Origin: Pseudomonas putida
GTDB lineage: Bacteria > Pseudomonadota > Gammaproteobacteria > Pseudomonadales > Pseudomonadaceae
Reading direction: 5' to 3'
Length of the DNA stretch: 64,000 nucleotides
NCBI RefSeq assembly: GCF_028682395.1
Contig: NZ_JANHLC010000007.1
Span: forward strand, 1 to 64,000
Of this stretch, positions 49,399 to 57,431 are shown in pieces (the stretch's first letter is position 1; each line of letters starts with the position of its first letter). The position numbers and the translations under genes are program-made. The notes beneath the pieces are model-generated. The model saw only the letters and a list, made by a program, of their open reading frames with translations, was not told the origin of the DNA and searched no databases.

Positions 49399-49477
49399 GG
49401 TTTCAAGCGATTGCCCGCCACGACGCAGGGCCTTCATGGGGTACTATGGCAGCCCACGTTTTCTGGAAGTCGCCTGG

Positions 49478-50191
49478 ATGAGCAAGCCCGGTCAATTGGT
49501 GCTGGTGACGCTGCGCAAGATGATCGCCTCGGGCGAGTTGGCAGCGGGCGAGCGCTTGATGGAAGTCCCCACGGCCGAGCTGTTCGGCGTTTCGCGCATG
49601 CCGGTACGCATGGCGTTTCGCACGCTGGAGCAGGAAGGGTTGTTGGTACGGTCTGGCGGCCGGGGTTTCCAGGTCCGCTCGGTCAGTGCCGACGATATTG
49701 CCGGGGCAGTCGAAGTACGGGGTGTGCTCGAGGGCCTGGCGGCGCGCCAGGCGGCCGAGCGGGGGCTGTCCCCGTCCGCGTTCGAGGCCCTGCAGCGGTG
49801 CCTGTTGCAAGGCGACCAGTTGTTCGACAAGGGCTTTGTGACCCAGGACGATCTTGAGGTGTATCACGACCTCAATATGCGTTTTCACCAGGTGATCATC
49901 GAGGGTAGCCACAACCCGGCGATTGCCGATGCGCTGGCACGCAACGATCATCTGCCCTTTGCCTCGGTGACCGCGCTGGCGGTGGATCGCCATGACCTGG
50001 TGCGCGAGTACCGGCGTTTCAACTTTGCCCATATGCAGCATCATGCGGTGTTCGATGCGCTGGTCAATCGCCAGGGCGCGCGTGCCGAGGCGATCATGCG
50101 CGAGCATGCCAACGCCACCTTGCGCTATGCCGAGACCTTCGGCTCGGCGACTGCCGACGCGCGCATGAAGGTCATCCTGCGCAGCGAGTGA
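49478..50191 (+). CDS. vanR: GntR-family repressor VanR
   Basis: A 237-residue FadR-subfamily regulator. The winged helix (GERLMEVPTAELFGVSRMPVRMAFRTLEQEGLL) is followed by an all-helical effector domain containing the metal ligand motif DLNMRFHQVIIEGSHN. VanR represses vanillate demethylase genes until vanillate binds. Its gene lies between the MFS and vanB genes, and TGGATCCA operators precede both vanA and the MFS gene. The ATG at 49478 follows TGGAAG. A longer in-frame start at 49436 is possible. Confidence 0.88.
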   Translation: MSKPGQLVLVTLRKMIASGELAAGERLMEVPTAELFGVSRMPVRMAFRTLEQEGLLVRSGGRGFQVRSVSADDIAGAVEVRGVLEGLAARQAAERGLSPSAFEALQRCLLQGDQLFDKGFVTQDDLEVYHDLNMRFHQVIIEGSHNPAIADALARNDHLPFASVTALAVDRHDLVREYRRFNFAHMQHHAVFDALVNRQGARAEAIMREHANATLRYAETFGSATADARMKVILRSE

Positions 50192-50197
50192 GGCAGG

Positions 50198-51148
50198 CTA
50201 GATATCCAGCACCAGCAGCGGGGTTTTCGAGCGTGAGCAGCAGGGTGTGAACTGATCGTTGAGGGCCTGTTCATCCTCGCTCAGGAACAGGTCGCGATGC
50301 TCCGGCACGCCCTCCAATACCCGTGTCAGGCAGGTGCCGCAAATCCCCTGTTCGCAGGACATGGCGATTTCAATGCCCTGGCTTTCCAGGGCCTGGGCCA
50401 CCGTTTGCTCGGCGCCGACCTCGATCACCTGGCCGGTGCTGGCGAGCTTGACCGCGAAGCGCCCGTCATGGCTGTTGTCCAGCGGCGCGGCGGCGAAGTA
50501 TTCGCGGTGCAGCTGATCTTCCGGCCAGCCCTGGGCCCTGGCGCTGTCCAGCACATGCTGCATAAAGCCGGCGGGGCCGCAGACATACAGATGGACATTG
50601 TCTTCGGGGTGGGCCAGGACGCTGGCGGCATCCAGGGCGGTTTGCGGCTGTTCATCGAAATGCAGGAAGACTCGCTCGGCAAACGGCGCGTTGTGCAGCC
50701 GTTCGACAAAGGCCGCGCGCGCGTTGGAACGGGCGCAGTAGTGCAGCTCGAACTCGCTGGCGTCATGGGCCAGGCGCTCGGCCATGCTCAGGATCGGGGT
50801 AATGCCGATGCCGCCGGCAAACAGCAGGCTGCGGCGGGCGCCGTGCACCAGCGCAAACAGGTTGCGCGGCGCGCTGATGCGCAAGCGGCTGCCCACCTGG
50901 ATCTGTTCGTGCAGGTTGCGTGAACCGCCCCGGGACGCCGGGTCGTTGAGCACGCCAATGAGGTAGCGATGGCGCTCTTCAGGGTGGTTGCACAGCGAGT
51001 ACTGGCGGATCAGCCCATCGGGCAAGTGTACGTCGATATGCGCGCCGGCACTGAAGGCCGGCAACGGGCTGGCGTCGACACTGGCCAGCTCGAAGCTGCA
51101 GATGTCCTGCGCCTCATTGATTCGCGATACCACCAGCACATCGATCAT
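50198..51148 (-). CDS. vanB: Vanillate O-demethylase reductase component
   Basis: The 316-residue reductase has an FMN/FAD domain (RQYSLCNHP), NAD-binding GGIGITPILSMAERL and a C-terminal plant-type [2Fe-2S] ferredoxin with cysteines in MSCEQGICGTCL and a late PCC. It passes electrons from NADH to VanA. ATG at 51146-51148 has GAGG upstream. It lies 98 bases behind vanA with a hairpin in between. Confidence 0.93.
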   Translation of the reverse strand: MIDVLVVSRINEAQDICSFELASVDASPLPAFSAGAHIDVHLPDGLIRQYSLCNHPEERHRYLIGVLNDPASRGGSRNLHEQIQVGSRLRISAPRNLFALVHGARRSLLFAGGIGITPILSMAERLAHDASEFELHYCARSNARAAFVERLHNAPFAERVFLHFDEQPQTALDAASVLAHPEDNVHLYVCGPAGFMQHVLDSARAQGWPEDQLHREYFAAAPLDNSHDGRFAVKLASTGQVIEVGAEQTVAQALESQGIEIAMSCEQGICGTCLTRVLEGVPEHRDLFLSEDEQALNDQFTPCCSRSKTPLLVLDI

Positions 51149-51216
51149 GTTCGGTCCTCGGAGCGCTCGGGCGCTTCTGGCTGTTTGCAGGCAAGGTAGG
51201 GGGTAATAGAGGGGAG

Positions 51217-51240
51217 GGCGGCACGCGTTCGCGTGCCGCC
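51217..51240 (-). repeat. Hairpin in the vanA-vanB gap
   Basis: GGCGGCACGC (51217-51226) and GCGTGCCGCC (51231-51240) pair around a 4-base loop, 7 bases after the vanA stop. No T run follows on the minus strand. It could favour VanA over VanB production. Confidence 0.65.
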
Positions 51241-51246
51241 GGTGCT

Positions 51247-52311
51247 TCATGCCAGGCTGGCGGTGGCGATCAACTGGGGCTCGGCGCTGCGTTCCTTGGC
51301 AATCAGACGTTCGAGGATCTTGCGCGACTGCACGCCACCGGCGTCGATATTGAGCTTGAGCAGATTGCGCTGGGGGTGATCGAGCAGGTTCTGCTGCTGG
51401 CGCTGGAGCATCTCCAGGTCTTCGCTGAAGATCTTGCCCTGGCCTTCGCGGATGGTCGCGGTCAAGGCTTCATCCTGAGGATTGAAGTTGCGCGCCATGC
51501 CCCAGAAATACCAGATCGAGGTCTCGGTCTCGGGGGTGATGAAGTCGACCACGATGCTGGCGGCCTTGTGCTGTGGCTCGGCGTGATAGCCACCCTTGCC
51601 GGCATGGGCCACGCCCACTTCGATCAGCACATGGCTGGGCGGGGTGAAGCGGCAGATCTGCCAGCGGTCCACCGGCACATCGTCGGCCAGGTTGTTGCCA
51701 CGCAGCGCCATGCGCCAGAACGGCGGGGCCATGATGTTTTCCATATGCCGGGCGGTGATGACTTCGTCGCCTTCAACGGTGGTCACCGGCGCGGCTTTGT
51801 CGATTTCCTTCTGGCCGATGCTGGAGGCATGGACATAGGTCTCGTGAGTCAGGTCCATCAGGTTGTCGATCATCAGGCGGTAGTCGCAATGGATATGGAA
51901 CAGGCCGCCACCGTAGGCCCATTCATCATTGACCGCCCATTCCAGATGATGGATCAGCGTCGGGTCTGCCAGTGCCTGGTCACCGGGCCAGACCCAGATA
52001 AAGCCATAGCGCTCGACCACGGCAAAGGTCTTGATGCAGGGGAAGCCGCGCACCCGTTGCCCGGGCATGGCCACGGTCTTGCCGTCGCAACCCATCACCA
52101 GGCCGTGGTACCCGCAGACGAGATTGCCGTTTTCCACATAACCCAGGGACAGCGGCGCGCCACGGTGGGGGCAAAAGTCCTCGGTGGCGGCGACTGTGCC
52201 TTCGTGGCCGCGATAGAAGACGATTTTTTCCCCGCAAATCTGTCGGCCCAGGGGCTTTTCAGCGATTTCATCGGGGGTGCAGGCAACGTACCAAGTGTTC
52301 TTGGGGTACAT
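51247..52311 (-). CDS. vanA: Vanillate O-demethylase oxygenase component
   Basis: A 354-residue Rieske oxygenase. The cluster ligands are in CPHRGAPLSLG (Cys47, His49) and CGYHG (Cys66, His69), and the mononuclear iron site follows in DNLMDLTHETYVH. It demethylates vanillate to protocatechuate and formaldehyde. The start at 52311 is supported by GGAGAA before the ATG. Two VanR-like operators and a CA motif lie upstream. Confidence 0.95.
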   Translation of the reverse strand: MYPKNTWYVACTPDEIAEKPLGRQICGEKIVFYRGHEGTVAATEDFCPHRGAPLSLGYVENGNLVCGYHGLVMGCDGKTVAMPGQRVRGFPCIKTFAVVERYGFIWVWPGDQALADPTLIHHLEWAVNDEWAYGGGLFHIHCDYRLMIDNLMDLTHETYVHASSIGQKEIDKAAPVTTVEGDEVITARHMENIMAPPFWRMALRGNNLADDVPVDRWQICRFTPPSHVLIEVGVAHAGKGGYHAEPQHKAASIVVDFITPETETSIWYFWGMARNFNPQDEALTATIREGQGKIFSEDLEMLQRQQQNLLDHPQRNLLKLNIDAGGVQSRKILERLIAKERSAEPQLIATASLA

Positions 52312-52332
52312 GGCGGTTCTCCAGGCGAGTCG

Positions 52333-52340
52333 TTGTTTTT
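52333..52340 (-). promoter_or_regulatory. Hfq/Crc-type CA motif in the vanA leader
   Basis: The minus strand reads AAAAACAA, fitting AANAANAA, 22-29 bases before the vanA ATG. It would allow catabolite repression of vanillate use. Confidence 0.45.
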
Positions 52341-52343
52341 ATT

Positions 52344-52357
52344 TAATGGATCCATTA
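52344..52357. promoter_or_regulatory. VanR operator 1 before vanA
   Basis: TAATGGATCCATTA is a 14-bp perfect palindrome 33 bases before the vanA start codon. Its TGGATCCA core is the same as that of the Caulobacter VanR operator. Confidence 0.82.
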
Positions 52358-52451
52358 GAGGGGTTGGCGTGTGGCCGAGTCAACGCGTGCTCAGTTTTTG
52401 TTGGCTTATTTTGGGCGATTATCGGTCTTCTGGACTTTCTTTTTGACTTAG

Positions 52452-52459
52452 TGGATCCA
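52452..52459. promoter_or_regulatory. VanR operator 2 upstream of vanA
   Basis: A second TGGATCCA core with flanks TTAG and TTGA, 105 bp from operator 1 (core to core). The spacing is close to ten helical turns, which would suit looping between two VanR dimers. Confidence 0.7.
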
Positions 52460-52572
52460 TTGATTGCCATCAGCAAAGGATTATCCGGTGGTCGGGCGAC
52501 GAAAGTGCATACATATGAATACATTCGAATGTGTTAATGTGTTCGTCAATTCAGTCCCACAATGGAAAATCC

Positions 52573-53697
52573 ATGAGCCGTTCCAACCTGTTTCAACCGC
52601 TGCAGCTCGGTGAGCTGACACTGCGTAATCGAATTGCACTGCCGGCGCTGACTCGCTCGCGAAGCTCGCAGCCGGGCAATGTGCCGAATGCCTTGATGGC
52701 CGCCTACTACCGCCAGCGCGCCGCCGCCGGCTTTATGGTCACCGAAGGTACGCAGATCGAACCGCGTGGGCAGGGCTACGCCTGGACGCCGGGGATCCAT
52801 AGCGCCGAACAGATCGCCGGCTGGCGTCAGGTGACGGAGGCGGTGCACGAGGAGGGCGGGGTGATTTTCTGCCAGCTGTGGCACGTTGGGGCGATTTCCC
52901 ATACCAGCCTGCAACCCGACGCGCAGCCGCCCGTGGCGCCTTCTGCGCTGATCGCGACGGCGGTCAAGGTGTTTGTCGAGACCGGCCCGCAGACCGGCAT
53001 GCTGACCGAGCCTTCGCTCCCCCGCGCGCTATCCACCGCTGAGGTGCGCGAGCTGGTCGAGTTGTATCGCCAGGCCGCGGTGAACGCCAAGAGCGCCGGT
53101 TTCGACGGCGTGGAACTGCACTCGGCCAATGGTTATCTGCTCAACCAGTTTATTTCCGAGCACACCAACCTGCGGACCGACGAGTACGGCGGCTCGCTGG
53201 CCAATCGGCTGCGTTTCTTGCAGGAAGTGGTGAGCGCGGTGATCGGCGTATTTGGCGCCGAGCGCGTGGGTGTGCGCTTTGCGCCGCTGTTCGAGTCGAC
53301 CCAGGAGATGCGGGTGTACCTGGGGCTGGTGGAAAGTGATCCTCACGCCACCTATATCCAGGCGGCCGAGATGCTGGCAGGCCTGGGCGTCGGCTATCTG
53401 TCGATTGCCGAGGCGGACTGGGACAACGCCCCGGATCTGCCGGCGTCCTTTCGCCAGGCCCTGCGAACAACCTTTCCTGGCCCGATCATGTACTCGGGGT
53501 GCTACACCGAGGAGAAGGCGCGGCGGATGCTGGCCGAAGGTTACGGCGATCTGTTCGGCTTTGGCCGGACCTTTATTGCCAACCCCGACCTGGTGCGGCG
53601 CCTCGAACACGGCCTGGCCTTGAACCCGGTGGATGGTGCGACCCTCTATGGCGGCACAGAGCGGGGCTACATCGACTATCCGTTCAGTCCGGCATAA
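52573..53697 (+). CDS. Old yellow enzyme family NADH:flavin oxidoreductase/ene-reductase
   Basis: The 374-residue TIM-barrel flavoprotein has LRNRIALPALTRSR, FCQLWHVGAISH with the FMN/substrate histidine, VELHSANGYLLNQF (where many relatives have H-G-A-N-G), and FGRTFIANPDLVRR. Members reduce activated alkenes, nitroesters or quinones with NAD(P)H. The catalytic HxxN-type pair reads HSAN here, normal for the NemA group. ATG at 52573 follows TGGAAA. It is divergent from vanA, and the VanR operator 2 lies about 110 bases upstream. Confidence 0.88.
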   Translation: MSRSNLFQPLQLGELTLRNRIALPALTRSRSSQPGNVPNALMAAYYRQRAAAGFMVTEGTQIEPRGQGYAWTPGIHSAEQIAGWRQVTEAVHEEGGVIFCQLWHVGAISHTSLQPDAQPPVAPSALIATAVKVFVETGPQTGMLTEPSLPRALSTAEVRELVELYRQAAVNAKSAGFDGVELHSANGYLLNQFISEHTNLRTDEYGGSLANRLRFLQEVVSAVIGVFGAERVGVRFAPLFESTQEMRVYLGLVESDPHATYIQAAEMLAGLGVGYLSIAEADWDNAPDLPASFRQALRTTFPGPIMYSGCYTEEKARRMLAEGYGDLFGFGRTFIANPDLVRRLEHGLALNPVDGATLYGGTERGYIDYPFSPA

Positions 53698-53748
53698 CAT
53701 GTCGGCCTTGATGGCGCGCAGGGCCGTCGAAGCAGATTAGGGACCGCA

Positions 53749-54072
53749 ATGACCGAGTTGAATGAAGCGCTGAAGGTTCTCTCCAGCCCCAATCGCCGAG
53801 AGATACTCGCGTTGCTGAAGGATCCCGACCAATCGTTCGCGGGCCTGACCCAGCTCTACGATTTTGCTGTCTATGGTGTTTGCGCCAGCCTGATCCAGGA
53901 GCGGGCCGGCCTGTCCCAGCCCGCGACCTCGTTGTGCTTGAAGGCCTTGCTCGATATCGGTTTCGTGAAGGCGAGCAAGGTCGGCAAGTGGACGTACTAC
54001 CAGCGCAGCGAAGCCTCGCTGGTCAGCGCGGTCACCGATTTGCTGGAGACATTACAGATCGAGCTGGATTGA
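53749..54072 (+). CDS. ArsR-family helix-turn-helix regulator
   Basis: A 107-residue winged-helix protein: LNEALKVLSSPNRREILALLKD, recognition region AGLSQPATSLCLKALLDIGFVKASKVGKWTYYQRS. Two cysteines (CASLIQERAG and LCLKAL) could sense redox state or electrophiles, but no metal-binding pattern is obvious. It follows the ene-reductase gene after 51 bases in the same direction, so it probably controls that enzyme (inference). Confidence 0.85.
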   Translation: MTELNEALKVLSSPNRREILALLKDPDQSFAGLTQLYDFAVYGVCASLIQERAGLSQPATSLCLKALLDIGFVKASKVGKWTYYQRSEASLVSAVTDLLETLQIELD

Positions 54073-54193
54073 GCGCCAGGGCTCTGGGCGTTCCCCCGTG
54101 CAAAGTCCGGTGGCGCCCGGCGCCCGGCTATTGGAAAATGCTCGCGGGTCGTCACTGACCCGCTTTTTTCCAGGAACAGGGCCGGGACACTCC

Positions 54194-54655
54194 ATGGACA
54201 AGCTTGACAGGGCAATACTGGGCATTCTCCAGGCCGACAGCACACGTCCGGTCGGCGAGATCGCCGAGCAGATCGGCCTGGGCAACACCGCCTGTTGGCG
54301 TCGTATCCAGAAGCTGGAGGAGTCGGGGGTGATCCGCGCGCGGGTCGCGCTGCTCGATGCCAAGAAGCTCAATGTCGGGGTGATTGTCTTTGTCTCGATC
54401 AAGACCACCCAGCACAACTCCGATTGGCTGGAAGGTTTTCACCGCGCCGTGTCCTCCATCGAGGAAGTGATGGAGGTCTACCGCATGGCTGGCGACACCG
54501 ACTACCTGCTGCGGGTGGTGGTGCCGGATGTAGCGGCCTACGACGGCGTCTACAAACAACTGATCCGCGTGCCCGGGCTTTCCGATATCAGCTCCAGCTT
54601 TGCCATGGAGCAGATCAAGTACTCCACCAGCCTGCCATTGCGCTATGCGCCATAG
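54194..54655 (+). CDS. Lrp/AsnC-family transcriptional regulator
   Basis: The 153-residue protein has the AsnC helix-turn-helix (DKLDRAILGILQADSTRPVGEIAEQIGLGNTACWRRIQKLEESGVI) and the RAM ligand-binding domain (EVYRMAGDTDYLLRVVVPDVAAYD). It usually senses an amino acid. ATG at 54194 is selected because the upstream in-frame stretch has no family likeness. Targets are unknown; the following AraC-type gene 20 bases away may be linked. Confidence 0.85.
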   Translation: MDKLDRAILGILQADSTRPVGEIAEQIGLGNTACWRRIQKLEESGVIRARVALLDAKKLNVGVIVFVSIKTTQHNSDWLEGFHRAVSSIEEVMEVYRMAGDTDYLLRVVVPDVAAYDGVYKQLIRVPGLSDISSSFAMEQIKYSTSLPLRYAP

Positions 54656-54675
54656 CTTGCAGCGCGAGGTGAGCA

Positions 54676-55689
54676 ATGGTTGAGCGCCGTCAGTTCAGTG
54701 GGGCGATGAAGGGCAAGAATCTGCGTTATCTGGGCGAGCCCGTCGCTGATGCGCCCAGGCGCAGTCGCGCCGGCTTCCTGCTGCTGGAGCATTTCTCGCT
54801 GCCGGCCTTTACCCAGGCGCTGGACACGATTATCACCACCAATCTGCTGCGCCCGGCGCTGTTCTCGACCTGTACCTTCGCCCTGACGCCGGGGGAGGTG
54901 GTGAGCGATCTGGGTCTGGTGATCCGCCCCGACGGCCAGCTCGATTCAACGGCCTTGCGCGAGCTGGACCTGCTGGTGGTCTGTGGCGGTTATCGTACGG
55001 AGCTCAAGGCCAGCGATGAATTGATCAGCCTGCTGCGCCAGGCGGCCGAGCAAGGCATGGCGCTGGCCGGATTGTGGAATGGCGCCTGGTTTCTCGGACG
55101 TGCCGGGCTGCTCGATGGCTATCGCTGCGCCATTCACCCGGAACACCGTCCGGCGCTGGCAGAAATCGCCCGGGTGGCCCATGTCACCAGCGAGGGCTAT
55201 GTGGTCGACCGTGACCGGTTGACGGCATCCAGTCCCAATGGCGCGTTCTATATGGCCCTGGAATGGATCCGCAGCTTGCATGACAAGGCCCTCACCGATG
55301 CGGTGGAAGATATCCTGGCCTTCGAAGTGTCGCGCTATCGACGGATCAAGCCGTCATTGAGCCTGTCGGTCAGCGGCCCACTGCGCGAGATGGTCAACCT
55401 GATGGACGCCAATCTGGAAGAGCCCCTGGCGCTGGACCAGTTGTGTGCCTACGCTGGCCGTTCGCGGCGGCAGATCGAACGTCTGTTCAAGGAACAACTG
55501 GGCACCACGCCGCAGCGCTATTACATGGACCTGCGCATCACCGAGGCCCGTCGCCTGCTCCAGCATACGGCGCTGTCGATGGTCGATGTCTCGGTGGCCT
55601 GCGGTTTTGTCTCGCCGAGCCACTTCAGCAAATGCTACAGCGCTTACTTCGGCTATGGCCCGTCCCGGGAAGTGCGGTTGTTCAAATAG
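54676..55689 (+). CDS. GlxA-type AraC regulator with DJ-1/PfpI domain
   Basis: A 337-residue protein. Residues about 30-215 form a DJ-1/PfpI-like domain (RAGFLLLEHFSLPAFTQAL, LVVCGGYRT, LAGLWNGAWFLGRAGLLDG, with tryptophan-asparagine-glycine in place of the usual catalytic cysteine), and residues about 240-337 an AraC HTH pair (LCAYAGRSRRQIERLFKEQLG and VDVSVACGFVSPSHFSKCYSAYFG). Relatives (GbdR, ArgR) control catabolism of quaternary amines or arginine. GAGGTGA precedes the ATG. Confidence 0.85.
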   Translation: MVERRQFSGAMKGKNLRYLGEPVADAPRRSRAGFLLLEHFSLPAFTQALDTIITTNLLRPALFSTCTFALTPGEVVSDLGLVIRPDGQLDSTALRELDLLVVCGGYRTELKASDELISLLRQAAEQGMALAGLWNGAWFLGRAGLLDGYRCAIHPEHRPALAEIARVAHVTSEGYVVDRDRLTASSPNGAFYMALEWIRSLHDKALTDAVEDILAFEVSRYRRIKPSLSLSVSGPLREMVNLMDANLEEPLALDQLCAYAGRSRRQIERLFKEQLGTTPQRYYMDLRITEARRLLQHTALSMVDVSVACGFVSPSHFSKCYSAYFGYGPSREVRLFK

Positions 55690-55812
55690 CGCCGGGTTGA
55701 CCTGCTGTCCAATGGCGGGTCCCCGGCACCCCGAGGCTAGAGGCATTTCCTGCGTCCCTGTAGCGGCATCGATGATGTCTGCGTGCTATTGCCAAGTGCT
55801 TATTTTCTGCAT

Positions 55813-55831
55813 GACAATGCGACTAATTATC
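55813..55831. promoter_or_regulatory. Fur-box-like site before the ECF sigma gene
   Basis: GACAATGCGACTAATTATC matches the 19-bp Fur consensus at 14 positions and lies 20-40 bases before the ECF sigma start codon, as usual for iron-regulated fecI-type genes. Confidence 0.65.
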
Positions 55832-55851
55832 AAATGTGAATTTATATTGTC

Positions 55852-56373
55852 ATGCCCGCCGACGATCCGTCCCTGCGCTGCGCCGTCAACGATCTTTATG
55901 CCGATCACCACAGCTGGCTCCATGGCTGGTTGCGCCAGCGCCTGGGCAATGCCTGCGATGCGGCGGACCTGGTGCAGGACACGTTCGTACGGATTATCCG
56001 GGCACGCAACGCGCTGGAGATTCGCGAGCCGCGACCCTATCTGTCGCGGGTGGCCCGTGGACTGCTGACGGATCTGTTTCGTCGTCGCTCCCTGGAACAG
56101 GCCTATCTGGAAGCCATGCTCTGGGTGCCGGAAGAGGAACACCCGTCGCCGGAAGACCAGGCGATTCTGCTGCAGGCGCTGCTGGAGATCGATCGGCTCC
56201 TCGACGGCCTGGGCAGTAAGGTCAAGCAGACCTTTATCCTGTCCCAGTGCGACGGCCTGACCTACGAGCAGATTGCCGAGCGCTTGCAGATATCCGTGCG
56301 CAGCGTGAACAACTACATGGCCAAAGCGATGGAGCACTATTGCCTGATGCAGTTGCGGTTGCAGTCCTCATGA
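55852..56373 (+). CDS. FecI-like ECF sigma factor
   Basis: A 173-residue ECF sigma factor with region 2 (AADLVQDTFVRIIRARNALEIREPRPYLSRVARGLLTDLFRRR) and region 4 (LSQCDGLTYEQIAERLQISVRSVNNYMAKAMEHY). It is overlapped by a FecR gene (ATGA) and followed by a receptor with an N-terminal signalling domain, the standard cell-surface signalling unit for siderophore uptake. A Fur-like box precedes it. Confidence 0.93.
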   Translation: MPADDPSLRCAVNDLYADHHSWLHGWLRQRLGNACDAADLVQDTFVRIIRARNALEIREPRPYLSRVARGLLTDLFRRRSLEQAYLEAMLWVPEEEHPSPEDQAILLQALLEIDRLLDGLGSKVKQTFILSQCDGLTYEQIAERLQISVRSVNNYMAKAMEHYCLMQLRLQSS

Positions 56374-57329
56374 GCTTCTCCGGCGTGCAGCTCAGCGATG
56401 GGGAGCGCCAGGCGATCAGCGCCGCCGCCCGTTGGTACGCCCGGTTGTTGTCCGGCAGTGCCACCGAGCAGGAACGCAGCGATTGGCAGCACTGGTTGCA
56501 GGCCGACCCTCTGCATCGCCTGGCCTGGACGCGCATGCAAGGGGTGAGCGAGCAGATGGCCGCGATTCCCGGGCGCCTTGCCGGGCCGGTGCTGCGCGGG
56601 GCCGGACAATCGCGCCGCCAGGTGCTGCGTGGCTTGGCGCTGCTGGCCGGCGCCGGCTCCCTGGGCGCGCTGGGTTGGCGCAGCGAGACCGCGCAGCACC
56701 TGTTGGCCGACTACCGTACCGGTGTCGGTGAACGTCGCGAAGTGCCCTTGGCCGACGGCAGTTCGCTGCTGCTCAATACCGCGACCTCGGTGAATGTGCG
56801 TTTCGACGGTCAGCAGCGGGTCCTTGAGCTGCTCGCCGGGGAAATGCTTTTCAACGCCGCCTTCGATTCCTTGCAGCGCCCCCTGCGGATCGACACCCGC
56901 TTTGGTCGGGTGCAGACCCAGGGCGCCCAGCTCTGGGTGCGGTCGACCGGTGCGCAGGATCAGGTCGCCGTGTTGCAGCAGGCAGCCCAGGTCAGCCTGG
57001 GCAGCGGGGCTTCCAGGGTGTTGCATGCCGGCCAGTCGCTGGACTTCGGCGCTCGGGAGCTGGGGCCGGTACTGGCCAGCGATGAGACCCTGGGCGCCTG
57101 GCAGCAGGGCAGCATCATTGCCATTCGCCGCCCCCTGGGCGAGTTGCTCGCTGAGCTGTCGCGCTATCGCCATGGCGTCTTGCGTTGTAGCGCGGATATT
57201 GCCGGGCTGCAGATTTCGGGCGTGTTCCCCGTCGACAATATCGACCTGGCGCTGGGCGCGCTGGAGACTGGTTTTGCCCTGCGCATCAGCCGCGTCACGC
57301 CGTACTGGGTTACGGTTTCCCGGGCCTGA
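56370..57329 (+). CDS. FecR-like anti-sigma/signal transducer
   Basis: The 319-residue protein has a cytoplasmic N-terminal FecR_N domain (AARWYARLLSGSATEQERSDWQHWLQADPLHRLAWTRMQ), a membrane segment near residue 90 (GLALLAGAGSLGALGW, after two arginines that resemble a Tat-type RR), and a periplasmic FecR domain (TGVGERREVPLADGSSLLLNTATSV) plus a STN-like C-terminal part. It relays the receptor state to the sigma factor. Its start overlaps the sigma stop. Confidence 0.92.
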   Translation: MSFSGVQLSDGERQAISAAARWYARLLSGSATEQERSDWQHWLQADPLHRLAWTRMQGVSEQMAAIPGRLAGPVLRGAGQSRRQVLRGLALLAGAGSLGALGWRSETAQHLLADYRTGVGERREVPLADGSSLLLNTATSVNVRFDGQQRVLELLAGEMLFNAAFDSLQRPLRIDTRFGRVQTQGAQLWVRSTGAQDQVAVLQQAAQVSLGSGASRVLHAGQSLDFGARELGPVLASDETLGAWQQGSIIAIRRPLGELLAELSRYRHGVLRCSADIAGLQISGVFPVDNIDLALGALETGFALRISRVTPYWVTVSRA

Positions 57330-57431
57330 TGAATGACTTTCAAAAAATAATCATTCGTCTTTGCACTTTTTTCGGCGCTGCTTCGGCTTAGCACCCATTG
57401 AGTTCATTTTTGTCAGTGGGGAAGGGAAAGC

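Noticed and set aside
55690..55851. Possible small gene between the AraC regulator and the ECF sigma factor
   Set aside because: The frames crossing the gap are extensions of shadow frames with no start site or likeness; the gap is explained by a promoter and Fur-like box.
57330..57360. AATAATCATTC before the TonB receptor as a Fur box
   Set aside because: Only a half-site matches; an ECF-dependent promoter is more likely but no sequence rule lets me mark it.
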